NCBI GenBank assembly: GCA_905365145.1
Contig: CAJPIO010000003.1
Span: 1 to 64,000, forward strand
Length of the DNA: 64,000 nucleotides
Direction of reading: 5' to 3'
Source: Candidatus Saccharimonadota bacterium
GTDB taxonomy: Bacteria > Patescibacteriota > Saccharimonadia > Saccharimonadales > Saccharimonadaceae
Shown piece after piece: positions 32,077 through 40,581 of the stretch; the stretch's first letter is position 1, and every line of letters begins with the position of its first letter. The notes beneath the pieces are model-generated. The model worked only from the letters and a program-made list of their open reading frames with translations. It had not been told where the DNA came from and did no database searches. Both the position numbers and the translations under genes were made by a program.

Positions 32077-32277
32077 ATGGCAGCACGATGTGAGCTGACT
32101 GGTAAAGGCAAGCAGTTCGGAAACAAAGTAAGTTTCTCTCTGCAGCGCAACAAGCGAGTATTCAAACCCAACCTCCAAAGAAAGACTTTAGTTGTTGGTG
32201 GTAAAAAAATCACCATGGTACTTTCAACGAAAGCTATACGCACACTCAAGAAAAAAGGTATAATAGCTTCAGCCTAA
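32077..32277 (+). CDS. rpmB: ribosomal protein L28
   Basis: 66 aa from ATG 32077: MAARCELTGKGKQFGNKVSFS, then NKRVFKPNLQRKTL and a basic C-terminus. This matches L28, with one N-terminal Cys but no zinc Cys set. The in-frame GTG at 32065 is less likely. It is monocistronic, with a promoter and terminator of its own. Confidence 0.93.
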   Translation: MAARCELTGKGKQFGNKVSFSLQRNKRVFKPNLQRKTLVVGGKKITMVLSTKAIRTLKKKGIIASA

Positions 32278-32286
32278 GCCACAAAG

Positions 32287-32316
32287 TAAAATCCCCCTAC
32301 GACAGGGGGATTTTAT
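32287..32316. terminator. bidirectional terminator of rpmB and the MBL operon
   Basis: AAAATCCCCC/GGGGGATTTT stem with T-runs on both sides. Confidence 0.85.
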
Positions 32317-32335
32317 TATTTAACCTTAGACTATA

Positions 32336-32992
32336 TTATCTCGTTCGCGACAATATATACGTCGTTAATACCGTTGGTAGCGAGGAGTCATTCTTTACTT
32401 TTAGTTTAGATACATTTTCGACAGGCGCACCCATTTCTTTAACAAAAACTTCGGCCGAGTCCTGTGGCACTTCGTAAGATATACCGCTATCAGCATAATG
32501 TATCGGCACGACAACCTTCGGGCTAATAGTACGGACCAGAGCCACAGCGCTCGTGGCGTCAAGCGTATAGCCAGATCCACCGACTGGAACTATTAGGATA
32601 TCTATCACTCCAAGATTTTCTAATTGATCATCGTTTAATTTTGGTTCGATGTTACCAATAACACCTATAGCAACATTACCGCATTCTATCCGATAAATCG
32701 TATCTAGTTTTTCATTGCTGCCACTATCAAGATGTCGAACAGCAGCAATTCCTTTTATAACAAAATCTCCTATTTCGTATTCGCCAGGACCATTAACTAC
32801 GAGCTTTGCGCCATCCGCCTTAACAGCGAAGCGATCCTCGGTAGCAAGTTCAACGCAACCGGTAGTTTTGGCATCTTTTAGTCCGATCAACGACAATTTC
32901 GGATCTGTAATAATAGTAGTCTTTTTACCCGAAAGTACAATCGTGTTTCCGCCTTTGTATTCTATGTCAAACACTCTTTTTTCCTCCTTCAT
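32336..32992 (-). CDS. MBL-fold (UlaG-like) protein lacking the full zinc motif
   Basis: 218 aa. The pattern GNTIVLSGKKTTIITDP, GPGEYEIGDF and VVVPIHYAD is that of the small beta-lactamase-superfamily_3 proteins common in CPR. The HxHxDH motif of active metallo-hydrolases is missing; only the late His (PIHY) remains. Catalysis is therefore doubtful and a binding or structural role is possible. It is the last gene of thrS-miaA-wHTH-MBL and follows the regulator by 2 bp. Confidence 0.75.
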   Translation of the reverse strand: MKEEKRVFDIEYKGGNTIVLSGKKTTIITDPKLSLIGLKDAKTTGCVELATEDRFAVKADGAKLVVNGPGEYEIGDFVIKGIAAVRHLDSGSNEKLDTIYRIECGNVAIGVIGNIEPKLNDDQLENLGVIDILIVPVGGSGYTLDATSAVALVRTISPKVVVPIHYADSGISYEVPQDSAEVFVKEMGAPVENVSKLKVKNDSSLPTVLTTYILSRTR

Positions 32993-32994
32993 TC

Positions 32995-33606
32995 CTATCG
33001 CTGCAGAATATTTTCACTATCTACTACAACTTCGTGTCTGCTTGATAATATATCATTAATGAACCTATCATGCACGCTCAAGCGATAATAGAATTCGTCG
33101 TACAGCATTCTACTAAACGTTAGCTGCCTACCGACTTTTATTTCTATTCCATTTACTACATCCGCTACACGTTTAGGCTCGACATTACCGACGATCAATA
33201 AATCAACCTTGCTCGCTGAACCGCGAACCAATACGCCTGCTGCTATCACAATTTTTGCTTTAGGCAAAGCCGCCAGAGCAATTCGCCAATCGTCTGTCTC
33301 GCTACTAGCAGATTGTTTTGAAAATCTTTTTGGTTTTTGCTTGCTAACATCATTATTAGTAAAAATCTCTTTGAGCGGTTTGTAGTGAATGTAAGAGCGG
33401 TTAATCTCGTAATATAGTTTATTATCGTTTGTATTACTCAGCAGCACGCCAACATCAAGCATATTAGATAGCTCTCTGCGCACAGAATTTATCTGTTCGC
33501 CAATCAACCGCGTAATCTCGCGGACATAAAACGACTTTCCAGGATTGTTAAGAAAGAGATGCAGAAGTTTTACCCTCGTTTTTGAACCAAATAATGCGTC
33601 AATCAT
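32995..33606 (-). CDS. winged-helix regulator with nucleotidyltransferase-like C-domain
   Basis: 203 aa. Residues 1-75 form a winged helix (GSKTRVKLLHLFLNNPGKSF, then YVREITRLIGEQINSVRREL). Residues about 105-200 resemble a degenerate MNT-type nucleotidyltransferase fold: the strand-Asp motif VDLLIVG is present but the preceding GS motif is not. Proteins of this architecture are frequent in Patescibacteria. It probably binds DNA, with a ligand-sensing or inactive NTase domain. It sits between miaA (32 bp) and the MBL gene. Confidence 0.65.
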   Translation of the reverse strand: MIDALFGSKTRVKLLHLFLNNPGKSFYVREITRLIGEQINSVRRELSNMLDVGVLLSNTNDNKLYYEINRSYIHYKPLKEIFTNNDVSKQKPKRFSKQSASSETDDWRIALAALPKAKIVIAAGVLVRGSASKVDLLIVGNVEPKRVADVVNGIEIKVGRQLTFSRMLYDEFYYRLSVHDRFINDILSSRHEVVVDSENILQR

Positions 33607-33638
33607 ACCGTAAACCCTTTAGTATAAGAGTATCATAT

Positions 33639-34568
33639 CTAAGAGCTCTTATCTAGATTGTTCACGATGTAGGTCCATGCTTCATCAATACTAAACCATT
33701 TAATATCCTTATTACGCCTCAGCCAAGTAAGCTGGCGTTTAGCCAACCGCCAATCTAGTACGCAAAGTTTTCGCTCAAGTTCAATCTCGTTAATTGTGCC
33801 ATCTAGATATTGTTTGATAAGCGGATAGACATTCCCAGTCATTGCCTCGTTGTACCAGCCCCACTTCTCTGCCGCGCGTATAGCTTCATTTATTGTTGTA
33901 TTACCTACAATATTCTTTGCCCGCTCTTCAATTCTGCTTCTTAGGATATCTCTGTCTGTCGCTATACCTACTAGTATAGTATTGCTAATTATTTTATCAT
34001 TTTTGAGAGGATCTTCCCCCCTGCGTAGAATAGCGTTAATAATGTGTCGCTTGTTTTTTATATTTTTCGGCAATTTAATGTTGTTTTTTTCGCAATGATA
34101 TATAAGCTGTTCTAACGATTTATTCTCAAGTTTACGCCGTTCATCAAGATTGTTTGAATATGCCGTAAACTTAAAATCGTACAGTACGCTATCGATATAC
34201 AAACCAGTACCACCAGCTATAATCGGCAGATGCCCGCGTGAACGAATTTCGCTAATCTTTTGCTGAGCATACACCTTAAAATTTGCTGCCGTAAACCTCT
34301 CTCCTGGATCGACCATATCAATGCCCCAATGCGGTATCCCTTGTTGTTCTTCAGACGTAGGTTTAGCTGTACCGATATCGAGTCCGCGATAAATTGCTCG
34401 CGAGTCAGCCGAGATGACCTCACCGTTAAATTTTTTAGCGATCCGAATCGCTAGCTCAGTTTTGCCGCTAGCAGTCGGACCAGCAATAACGACTAGCGGC
34501 AAATCTATTACGTCAGCTGCTGCTAGCAATTTATTATCGCGCTCAACAGCGGCAGCTAATTTTTTCAT
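33639..34568 (-). CDS. miaA: tRNA dimethylallyltransferase
   Basis: 309 aa. P-loop GPTASGKTELA (29-39), ADSRAIYRGLDIGTAKP and GGTGLYID are diagnostic for MiaA. It adds an isopentenyl group to A37 of tRNAs reading UNN codons. The ATG overlaps the thrS stop by one base (TAATG), so translation is coupled. A C-terminal LAKRQLTWLRR motif is present. Confidence 0.95.
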   Translation of the reverse strand: MKKLAAAVERDNKLLAAADVIDLPLVVIAGPTASGKTELAIRIAKKFNGEVISADSRAIYRGLDIGTAKPTSEEQQGIPHWGIDMVDPGERFTAANFKVYAQQKISEIRSRGHLPIIAGGTGLYIDSVLYDFKFTAYSNNLDERRKLENKSLEQLIYHCEKNNIKLPKNIKNKRHIINAILRRGEDPLKNDKIISNTILVGIATDRDILRSRIEERAKNIVGNTTINEAIRAAEKWGWYNEAMTGNVYPLIKQYLDGTINEIELERKLCVLDWRLAKRQLTWLRRNKDIKWFSIDEAWTYIVNNLDKSS

Positions 34569-36382
34569 TATTGAATGCTCTGAATGTATTCAGCTAGTTG
34601 ATCAATAGAAACCTGCTCCTCGCCCGCGCGAGTACGAACGCTAACGACACGTGCAGCCTTATCCTTTGGACCAACTATAATTTGTACTGGAATTTTTACA
34701 ACAGTTGCCTCACGGATTTTTTTGCCTAACGACTCATTACGCGTATCTGCTGTGAATCTTACTTCGTTGTATTTTATAGGACGCATCAATACCTCTGTTT
34801 TTAGCACTGATGTAACTTCATCAACATAGTCATTTACTGTATCATTGACTGTAAGAATACGAACCTGTTCAGGTGCAATCCAGAATGGAAACCAGCCAGC
34901 CGTATGCTCAATGAATACGCTCAAAAAGCGTTCAATTGAACCAAGCAATGCGCTGTGAATCATTACTGGACGCTCCGAATCGCCAGACTCATTTATGTAT
35001 TCAAGACCAAAACGTTCAGGCTGGACAAAGTCTAACTGTACTGTCGCAACCTGATGTTCTCGTCCAATCGCATCGGTCGCCATGAAGTCTATTTTTGGCC
35101 CATAGAAAGCTGCTTCGCCTTCCTGTTCAAAATAATCAAGACCTTTAGCGACGACTGCAGCTTTGAGTTGCGATTGGGCTGATTGCCACAATTCTAACTC
35201 GCCCAAATAGCCTTCGCCATCGTCGCGGTAACTTAATCGCACGCGTAATTTCATACCAACGATATCGTACAATTCTTGCGCGCAAGCTAGCAAATTATTA
35301 ATTTCTTGTTCAATTTGGTCAGGCCGGCAAAAGACGTGGCTATCGTCCTGAGTTAACGAACGCACGCGGCTCAAACCGCCTAATTCACCGGTTTTCTCGT
35401 CTCGGTAGTCGGTCGTTGTTTCTAAATAACGTATCGGCATCTCGCGATAACTACGCGGCTGCGAGGCAAAAATCTGAGTATGATGCGGACAGTTCATCGG
35501 CTTGAGCGCCATCTTGTCGCTAGTCTCTTGGCTAGTTACCAAAAAAAGTTCGTCGCCAAATTTTGCCCAATGTCCTGATGCTTCGTATAAATCCTTCTTG
35601 GTGATATGCGGTGTCCAAACTTTCGTAAAACCGTATTTTTGGCGCAGCTCGTTCGATAACTGCGCTGCCTTTTCGCGCAGAACCGTACCGCGCGGCGTAA
35701 ACAACGGCAAACCGATGCCAACAAGCGGTGACATAGTATAAAGATCAAGTTCTTTACCGAGCTTACGATGATCGCGCTTCTTTGCCTCTTCTAGCATATC
35801 CAAGTAACCGTCCAGTTCAGCTTGAGTCGCAAAAGCGACACCGTACAAACGCTGCATCTGCGGGTTGTTCTCATTACCGCGCCAATACGCACCAGCAACG
35901 CGCATTAACTTGAAAGCTCCAACCTTGCCGGTGCTTTCAACGTGACCGCCACGACATAAGTCAGTATAATCACCCTGCGAATACAACGATACAGTGTCAA
36001 CCTTGCTTTCATTATCGCTGGCAGAACCAAGCTTCTGGCCCGCTAAGTCTTTCGCTATTGTCGTACCTGACCGTTTCAAGTCGTTAAGCAATTCAATTTT
36101 GTAAGGCTGATCGTTTTCTTTCGCCCAAGTTATCGCCTCATCAACCGGCACATCTTGACGCGTAAACGGCAGATCGCGTGCAATAATGCTTCGCATTTCT
36201 TTCTCGATTCGGCTAAAATCATCCTCCGATATTTTTACATCACCAAGATCAATATCGTAGTAAAAACCATTATCAATAGCTGGCCCAACACCGAATTTAG
36301 CCTGCGGCCATAAATTCTGCACCGCCTGCGCCATAATATGCGCTAGACTGTGCCGCATTGATTGTAGTTGCTGTTCGTTCAT
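34568..36382 (-). CDS. thrS: threonyl-tRNA synthetase without TGS domain
   Basis: 604 aa from ATG 36382 (MNEQQLQSMRHSLAHIMAQA), with AAAGGAGG 7 nt upstream. The editing domain has HSLAH...(Y)CRGGHVESTG. The class II catalytic core has motif 2 near YRDEKTGELGGLSRVRSLTQDD (in parts: YRDEKTGE, RVRSLTQDD) and motif 3 PVMIHSALLGSIERF. The anticodon-binding domain follows. The N-terminal TGS domain of E. coli ThrRS is missing, as in many reduced genomes. Expression is probably controlled by the T-box-like leader at 36383-36551. Confidence 0.95.
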   Translation of the reverse strand: MNEQQLQSMRHSLAHIMAQAVQNLWPQAKFGVGPAIDNGFYYDIDLGDVKISEDDFSRIEKEMRSIIARDLPFTRQDVPVDEAITWAKENDQPYKIELLNDLKRSGTTIAKDLAGQKLGSASDNESKVDTVSLYSQGDYTDLCRGGHVESTGKVGAFKLMRVAGAYWRGNENNPQMQRLYGVAFATQAELDGYLDMLEEAKKRDHRKLGKELDLYTMSPLVGIGLPLFTPRGTVLREKAAQLSNELRQKYGFTKVWTPHITKKDLYEASGHWAKFGDELFLVTSQETSDKMALKPMNCPHHTQIFASQPRSYREMPIRYLETTTDYRDEKTGELGGLSRVRSLTQDDSHVFCRPDQIEQEINNLLACAQELYDIVGMKLRVRLSYRDDGEGYLGELELWQSAQSQLKAAVVAKGLDYFEQEGEAAFYGPKIDFMATDAIGREHQVATVQLDFVQPERFGLEYINESGDSERPVMIHSALLGSIERFLSVFIEHTAGWFPFWIAPEQVRILTVNDTVNDYVDEVTSVLKTEVLMRPIKYNEVRFTADTRNESLGKKIREATVVKIPVQIIVGPKDKAARVVSVRTRAGEEQVSIDQLAEYIQSIQ

Positions 36383-36551
36383 GATGAACCTCCTTTTTAG
36401 AAAATATAAAAGCACGCAAGCGTTTTACGCGCGTGCCTCGGTCCCAAAAACGGGAGGTTCCACCTTGGCTATTACTCTTGCTCCGACTTTTTACGTGCGC
36501 CGCAACCGCCAACACGAGACTCAAGAGGTGGTTAGACTCCGTCAACGTCTA
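36383..36551 (-). promoter_or_regulatory. T-box-like leader of thrS
   Basis: On the minus strand the leader ends in AAGGTGGAACC (36466-36456), close to the T-box consensus AGGGUGGNACC. A CCTC...GAGG hairpin follows, then a terminator stem GCACGC/GCGTGC (36436-36412) with TTTTATATTTT, then the thrS Shine-Dalgarno. The UGGA of the T-box is complementary to the UCCA 3' end of tRNA-Thr(CGT) at 39228-39303. Only about 85 nt precede the T-box, shorter than a classical Stem I, and I could not fix the specifier codon (ACC near 36514 is a candidate). A helix CTCTTG/CAAGAG is possible. Confidence 0.6.
36405..36436 (-). terminator. thrS leader attenuator hairpin
   Basis: GCACGC(GCG)...(CGC)GCGTGC followed by TTTTATATTTT, located between the T-box and thrS. 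Confidence 0.65.
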
Positions 36552-36557
36552 CTTAGT

Positions 36558-36586
36558 ATATTACTGGCTATTCTGCCATATTGCAA
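36558..36586 (-). promoter_or_regulatory. thrS operon promoter
   Basis: Minus-strand TTGCAA (36586-36581), 17-nt spacer, TAATAT (36563-36558). Expected start near 36551. Confidence 0.65.
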
Positions 36587-36620
36587 TACGTATTGATTTC
36601 TGCTACCATTAAGTGCAGCT

Positions 36621-36697
36621 GGGCGATTAGCTCATTTGGCTAGAGCGCTTCATTGACGTTGAAGAGGTGAGAGGTTCGAATCCTCTATTGCCCACCA
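36621..36697 (+). tRNA. tRNA-Val (GAC)
   Basis: 77 nt with encoded CCA. Anticodon arm CTTCA-TTGACGT-TGAAG, acceptor GGGCGAT/ATTGCCC (one G-U). Confidence 0.94.
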
Positions 36698-36709
36698 GAG
36701 CAATCATGT

Positions 36710-36745
36710 AACTTGCCGTAATTTAGACGGCAAGTTTTTTATTTT
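36710..36745 (+). terminator. tRNA-Val terminator
   Basis: 10-bp stem AACTTGCCGT/ACGGCAAGTT followed by TTTTATTTT. Confidence 0.85.
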
Positions 36746-36849
36746 GCATAATATTTTATGCACAAATACTAAAAGTTCTCCACGTCGTTATTCGGTGTCT
36801 AATCAACATTTCTATGCGTCTGGTGATATATTTTCGTAGATTATCTAAT

Positions 36850-36878
36850 TTGACAAAAAATAATACTTATGCTAATAT
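36850..36878 (+). promoter_or_regulatory. promoter of the 29-aa micro-gene
   Basis: Perfect TTGACA (36850-36855), 17-nt spacer, TAATAT (36873-36878). Confidence 0.75.
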
Positions 36879-36884
36879 AAAAGC

Positions 36885-36974
36885 ATGGCTAAACAACATA
36901 CCAAAACAAAATCTACAACATATAAAAAACAATCTCGGCTAAGCCGCTATACCATTTACTACGAGCTCAAATAA
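36885..36974 (+). CDS. leaderless 29-aa basic micro-protein
   Basis: The ATG begins 6 nt after the -10 box of a consensus promoter, so the transcript should start at the start codon. The product (MAKQHTKTK... ending RYTIYYELK) is Lys/Arg/Thr/Tyr-rich with no hydrophobic segment. It could be a nucleic-acid-binding peptide or a small ribosome-associated protein. It ends before any terminator I can see; a CAAGC/GCTTG hairpin follows at about 36981-37001. I do not recognise the family. Confidence 0.5.
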   Translation: MAKQHTKTKSTTYKKQSRLSRYTIYYELK

Positions 36975-37151
36975 TACAACAAGCCGAACTGCTTCGCTTG
37001 GTATTGTAATCACGTAAAGTAATTCAGTATCTCGCGACCAGTGTTGGTAGTCTCAGCTAAAAGACTAATCTTTCGTTTACTATAATAATTTGTTTTTAAT
37101 ATAAACTCACCTGTCACCCATTTTTATTTAGCTTAAAACTTAATGATAATT

Positions 37152-38840
37152 TTATAATTTTGATTTACGTCTAGCTTTCTTGAGAGCGTCCTTCTTGGCC
37201 TTTGTTTTAGCACGCGACGATAGTGTTGCCTTGTCGGTTACGTCAAATTTCTCAAGATATTTACCTAACAACAAATGCGTCTGCGCTGCCATTGATGCTG
37301 CAGAACTATAACAGATTGATGTAACAGGCATCAGAAACCATTGCAAAACCATAAAAACGGTTCGCGAACGCTTATAGCGTTCTGGACGAGGAGGCAACAT
37401 CTTCAGCATCAGTAGAATCGTAATAAATATTCCGATAACTGCTACCTGTTGAATGTGGCTAACTATTAGCGGCAGAGCATGCGCAGAAATATTTCTGGAA
37501 GCTTCGGGATTGGTTAATAATGGCACCCACGCGCCAAAAGCAACCAATATTGACATTGTAGCTAGGCTAACATGGTTATCAATTAGTCGTATGAACCTTG
37601 CCAGTGTTTCCCAAAAAGGAGCTGTTCGCTGGCGCGTAAATAATCTGACTGCTACATATGGTATATCCGAAGCACCATACCCCCAGCGCCGCAACTGTTT
37701 AAACTGACTGATAAGCGTTGCTTTAAATGTGTCTGACAACACGGCATCTTGATATACAGGAACATGGATTGGCATAACACTATAGTCGCCTTTAAAGTAA
37801 AAATAACTGCGCCAATACTGATGCCCATCCTCAACAATACTGCGCTTACTCCAGAAATCCATACTCACAAGCGCCGAAAGCGGCTGGCTATGAGCTGCAA
37901 AATTACGCAAAGCATGCGGCCGCATACTACCAATAATAGTCCAAAACGAATTGCCCGTTGCTAGCACCCGCATTGGCGCTGGTGCATCCCAAATATTACC
38001 AAAATACAAAGCCACCGGCTGATATGATAGTCTTTCGCGGTTAGGGGTAACAGCATATTTATACGCCACATAATCAAAATAGGTTGAGTAAGGCCGATTA
38101 TCGCTATCAAGGGTTGTAACAATTACTTGGTTATATTTGATCTTTTTATTGTCGCACCACTGCTTGAGGTCATAGCCTGCATACGTAATATTTGGACCCT
38201 TGCCTGGTATCTCGTCTGGCAAATCTTTAGGGTGTTGAATAATCCGAAAGTCGCAAAATACGCCGGTGTACTCATCACGAAGACGCTTGGCAGTCTCTGC
38301 CATCTGCTCGCCGCCGCGTTCTTCGTAAGCCAAATATACAATCAACCTCTCGTTCGGATATGTTGTATTATTTACTGACTCTACCGTCGGCTTCAATACT
38401 TCGTAAGACTCGTTGTAAGCAGCAATTAGTACTGCATGATAAATCTCTCTGGGATCTATAATCTGCAACTCACCTTTTTCGATAGACAGAATAGTTTGCT
38501 GATGCACATCAGCTTCAAAATCTTTTTTATTAATTTTAATTTCGGGCGACTTGCCCGCAGCAGCCTGCGATAAATCATCAAGTCGAGCGCTCCAATCAAT
38601 TTTCTCGGCCCGAACAAGTTGCCGGTGGCCCAGCAAAGTTCTATAAGAAATGCCTATAGCCTTAACAAACGTAGTTAACACCAATAACAATAAGTAAATA
38701 GCTGCCAGAAAAGGACTAAGTACTGATAAAACTACTAACAAAATTAACATGCCATAGCTTATTAACGCTGGCAACATCTCAAAAAAACGATAAAGCTTCG
38801 ACCTTTTGCCAAGAGGAATTTCTAAGTCTGGACAACTCAT
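37152..38840 (-). CDS. membrane glycosyltransferase family 2 (cellulose-synthase-like)
   Basis: 562 aa from ATG 38840 (MSCPDLEIPLGK), whose ATGA overlaps the upstream stop. Two N-terminal TM helices (about 24-60) precede the GT-A domain with VLIAAYNES, the DxD region TTLDSDNRPY, the acceptor motif EDGHQYWR and QLRRWGYG, which matches Q(Q/R)xRW of processive GT2 enzymes. About four C-terminal helices and a Lys-rich tail follow. It probably polymerises or transfers a surface glycan; the sugar is unknown. It forms a pair with the 38837 membrane gene. Confidence 0.85.
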   Translation of the reverse strand: MSCPDLEIPLGKRSKLYRFFEMLPALISYGMLILLVVLSVLSPFLAAIYLLLLVLTTFVKAIGISYRTLLGHRQLVRAEKIDWSARLDDLSQAAAGKSPEIKINKKDFEADVHQQTILSIEKGELQIIDPREIYHAVLIAAYNESYEVLKPTVESVNNTTYPNERLIVYLAYEERGGEQMAETAKRLRDEYTGVFCDFRIIQHPKDLPDEIPGKGPNITYAGYDLKQWCDNKKIKYNQVIVTTLDSDNRPYSTYFDYVAYKYAVTPNRERLSYQPVALYFGNIWDAPAPMRVLATGNSFWTIIGSMRPHALRNFAAHSQPLSALVSMDFWSKRSIVEDGHQYWRSYFYFKGDYSVMPIHVPVYQDAVLSDTFKATLISQFKQLRRWGYGASDIPYVAVRLFTRQRTAPFWETLARFIRLIDNHVSLATMSILVAFGAWVPLLTNPEASRNISAHALPLIVSHIQQVAVIGIFITILLMLKMLPPRPERYKRSRTVFMVLQWFLMPVTSICYSSAASMAAQTHLLLGKYLEKFDVTDKATLSSRAKTKAKKDALKKARRKSKL

Positions 38841-39214
38841 GCCGCCCGTCCTAAAGATAGGACGCCAAAAGCGTACATAGCAGCAATCAGCATAATGATA
38901 AACGCGCACCATCCAACTGCCTTAGCAGTTGTTGTTTTTTCCAATAGATAAAACTTTATCATTAGCGCGCCGTGGATGATAGTTACTAACGTGAAAAATC
39001 CAGAAAATAATAATAAATATTGCCAGTGATCTTTGTAAAAATGTACTTGCCCGAAAGCAGTATAACGCGAATAAACTGTAATCTCGCTGGGCGTAATCTG
39101 CATAGACACGGCAACTGAACAAACTATATCTAAAATTAGCATCGCTACGAGAAAAAGGACAAGAGTCCTATTCTTGAGAATACCTAATAACGACTTAATG
39201 ATTTCGCTTTTCAT
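38837..39214 (-). CDS. small four-TM membrane protein upstream of the glycosyltransferase
   Basis: 125 aa with hydrophobic helices at about 16-38, 64-82, 95-115 and the C-terminus. Residues between helices 1 and 2 (SEITVYSRYTAFGQVHFYKDHW) face outside. The last codons overlap the glycosyltransferase start (ATGA), so the two are co-translated and probably form a complex. The family is unknown. Confidence 0.7.
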   Translation of the reverse strand: MKSEIIKSLLGILKNRTLVLFLVAMLILDIVCSVAVSMQITPSEITVYSRYTAFGQVHFYKDHWQYLLLFSGFFTLVTIIHGALMIKFYLLEKTTTAKAVGWCAFIIMLIAAMYAFGVLSLGRAA

Positions 39215-39227
39215 AACTTATAAACTA

Positions 39228-39303
39228 TGGAGCCGTCTGCCGGGATTGAACCGGCGACCTGCGCGTTACGAATGCGCCGCTCTACCAACTGAGCTAAGAC
39301 GGC
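39228..39303 (-). tRNA. tRNA-Thr (CGT)
   Basis: 76 nt. Acceptor GCCGTCT/AGACGGC, discriminator U then encoded CCA. Anticodon arm GCGCA-TTCGTAA-CGCGC has one A-C mismatch at its inner pair. The UCCA end matches the T-box-like bulge of thrS. Confidence 0.93.
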
Positions 39304-39344
39304 AATACGTTTATATTATAACAAAAGCCAAACAATCCTACCAT

Positions 39345-39372
39345 AGAAAAAGCCCCACTTCGTGGGACGCTT
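39345..39372 (-). terminator. tRNA-Asp terminator
   Basis: CCCAC-GAA-GTGGG with AAGC/GCTT extension and T5 on the minus strand. It lies between tRNA-Asp and tRNA-Thr, so the two tRNAs are probably separate units or partly attenuated. Confidence 0.7.
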
Positions 39373-39376
39373 TCTA

Positions 39377-39454
39377 TGGCGCGCCCGACCGGATTCGAAC
39401 CGGCGATCTCCTCCGTGACAGGGAGGCGTGATAGACCAGCTTCACTACGAGCGC
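39377..39454 (-). tRNA. tRNA-Asp (GTC)
   Basis: 78 nt with encoded CCA, discriminator G, anticodon arm CCTCC-CTGTCAC-GGAGG and T-loop GGTTCGAATCC. Confidence 0.94.
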
Positions 39455-39510
39455 AAACTATTCAGTGTGCATTATATATCATTACCTAGTTATGTGCAAG
39501 CGAAAAACGC

Positions 39511-40581
39511 CTACTGGTTAACTACCGCACCGCCAGTTTGGCTGTTATCTGGAATGGTTATATATTCGCTAATCTTACCACTCTTTTTTAGCTGCTCAAA
39601 TTGCGACTTAAAAGCCGTCAACGGTATATGAACATATTCAAAGGTTATCTTCTTGTCAGTTTTCGCAACAACTTTTACTATATAATAACCATCGTCATTA
39701 GTGCTCCTTGTAATACCGGATAAGCTGCCGACTGGAGTTTTTGAAATGTCCGAAACCCTGAGTCCATTAAATTTACTGCTAATATCAACTGATCCGCTAT
39801 TGCCAGCTGATAACTTGCCCTCGGTCGATTGTTTATTGATAGTTTCAACCGTTTTGGCAAAGTCGCCATTAGACTTCAGTAAAGATAAGGCTTTATCAGC
39901 CTGATCTTTTGCAGTTGTATCCATAGCAAAGGCAACTTTGTTTTTTAGCAGCCCGTTTTCAACAATTAGCCGATAGTCATCAGCGCTCTCTCCGTAAAGC
40001 ATACGAATCGACGCATCATATGTTTCTTGCGACACGCGGCCGTTAATCGTCGTGCGTTCCTGGTCAATAAAATCGTTAACGTCTTTTCGCGAAATACTAA
40101 CATTATAGCGCTTAGCCAGTTTGCGAGCGTAAGCTGCTTGTTGAGCTAGATTCATTGAACGATATTTAATGTCGTCAAGCTGAACATACCAGTCCTTAGA
40201 GTTGACCTTAACCTCACCATATTTATTTAAGTAATATTCAGAAGCTCGGTACTGCACCAAATAATCGCTATATCGGACTGGCTCGCCGTCAACACTGCCA
40301 ACTGGCAACATTGCAATGCGAGAAATTCGATAAGCTATAGTGCTAGTATTCTGCATCGGATACATTACCGCCCAGCAACCAACTAATAGCAGAATGATAC
40401 TGGCCATCGAAATAAGTACTGTATTAATAATCAGCTTATGCTTGGTGTATTGAATCGGATATTTAAACCTGCGGCCGCCAGCTAAAATCTGTTCGCGATG
40501 CTCAGCGATAGTCTCATTAGTAATACGGCTCGCCGCTGGAGCTGGTTGTTTTTTACTTCGCTTCAACTTTATTTTCTTCAT
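39511..40581 (-). CDS. membrane-anchored SurA/PrsA-like peptidyl-prolyl isomerase
   Basis: 356 aa. A Lys-rich cytoplasmic N-terminus leads to one TM helix (about 50-72). A helical SurA-N-like domain follows (residues about 90-215), then a parvulin-like region (about 225-330) with ADKALSLLKSNGDFAKTVETINKQST, GNSGSVDISS and GYYIVKVVAKT in the usual PPIC order. It is probably a foldase for exported proteins on the outer face of the membrane. It overlaps the PH-domain gene by 29 bp. Confidence 0.8.
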   Translation of the reverse strand: MKKIKLKRSKKQPAPAASRITNETIAEHREQILAGGRRFKYPIQYTKHKLIINTVLISMASIILLLVGCWAVMYPMQNTSTIAYRISRIAMLPVGSVDGEPVRYSDYLVQYRASEYYLNKYGEVKVNSKDWYVQLDDIKYRSMNLAQQAAYARKLAKRYNVSISRKDVNDFIDQERTTINGRVSQETYDASIRMLYGESADDYRLIVENGLLKNKVAFAMDTTAKDQADKALSLLKSNGDFAKTVETINKQSTEGKLSAGNSGSVDISSKFNGLRVSDISKTPVGSLSGITRSTNDDGYYIVKVVAKTDKKITFEYVHIPLTAFKSQFEQLKKSGKISEYITIPDNSQTGGAVVNQ

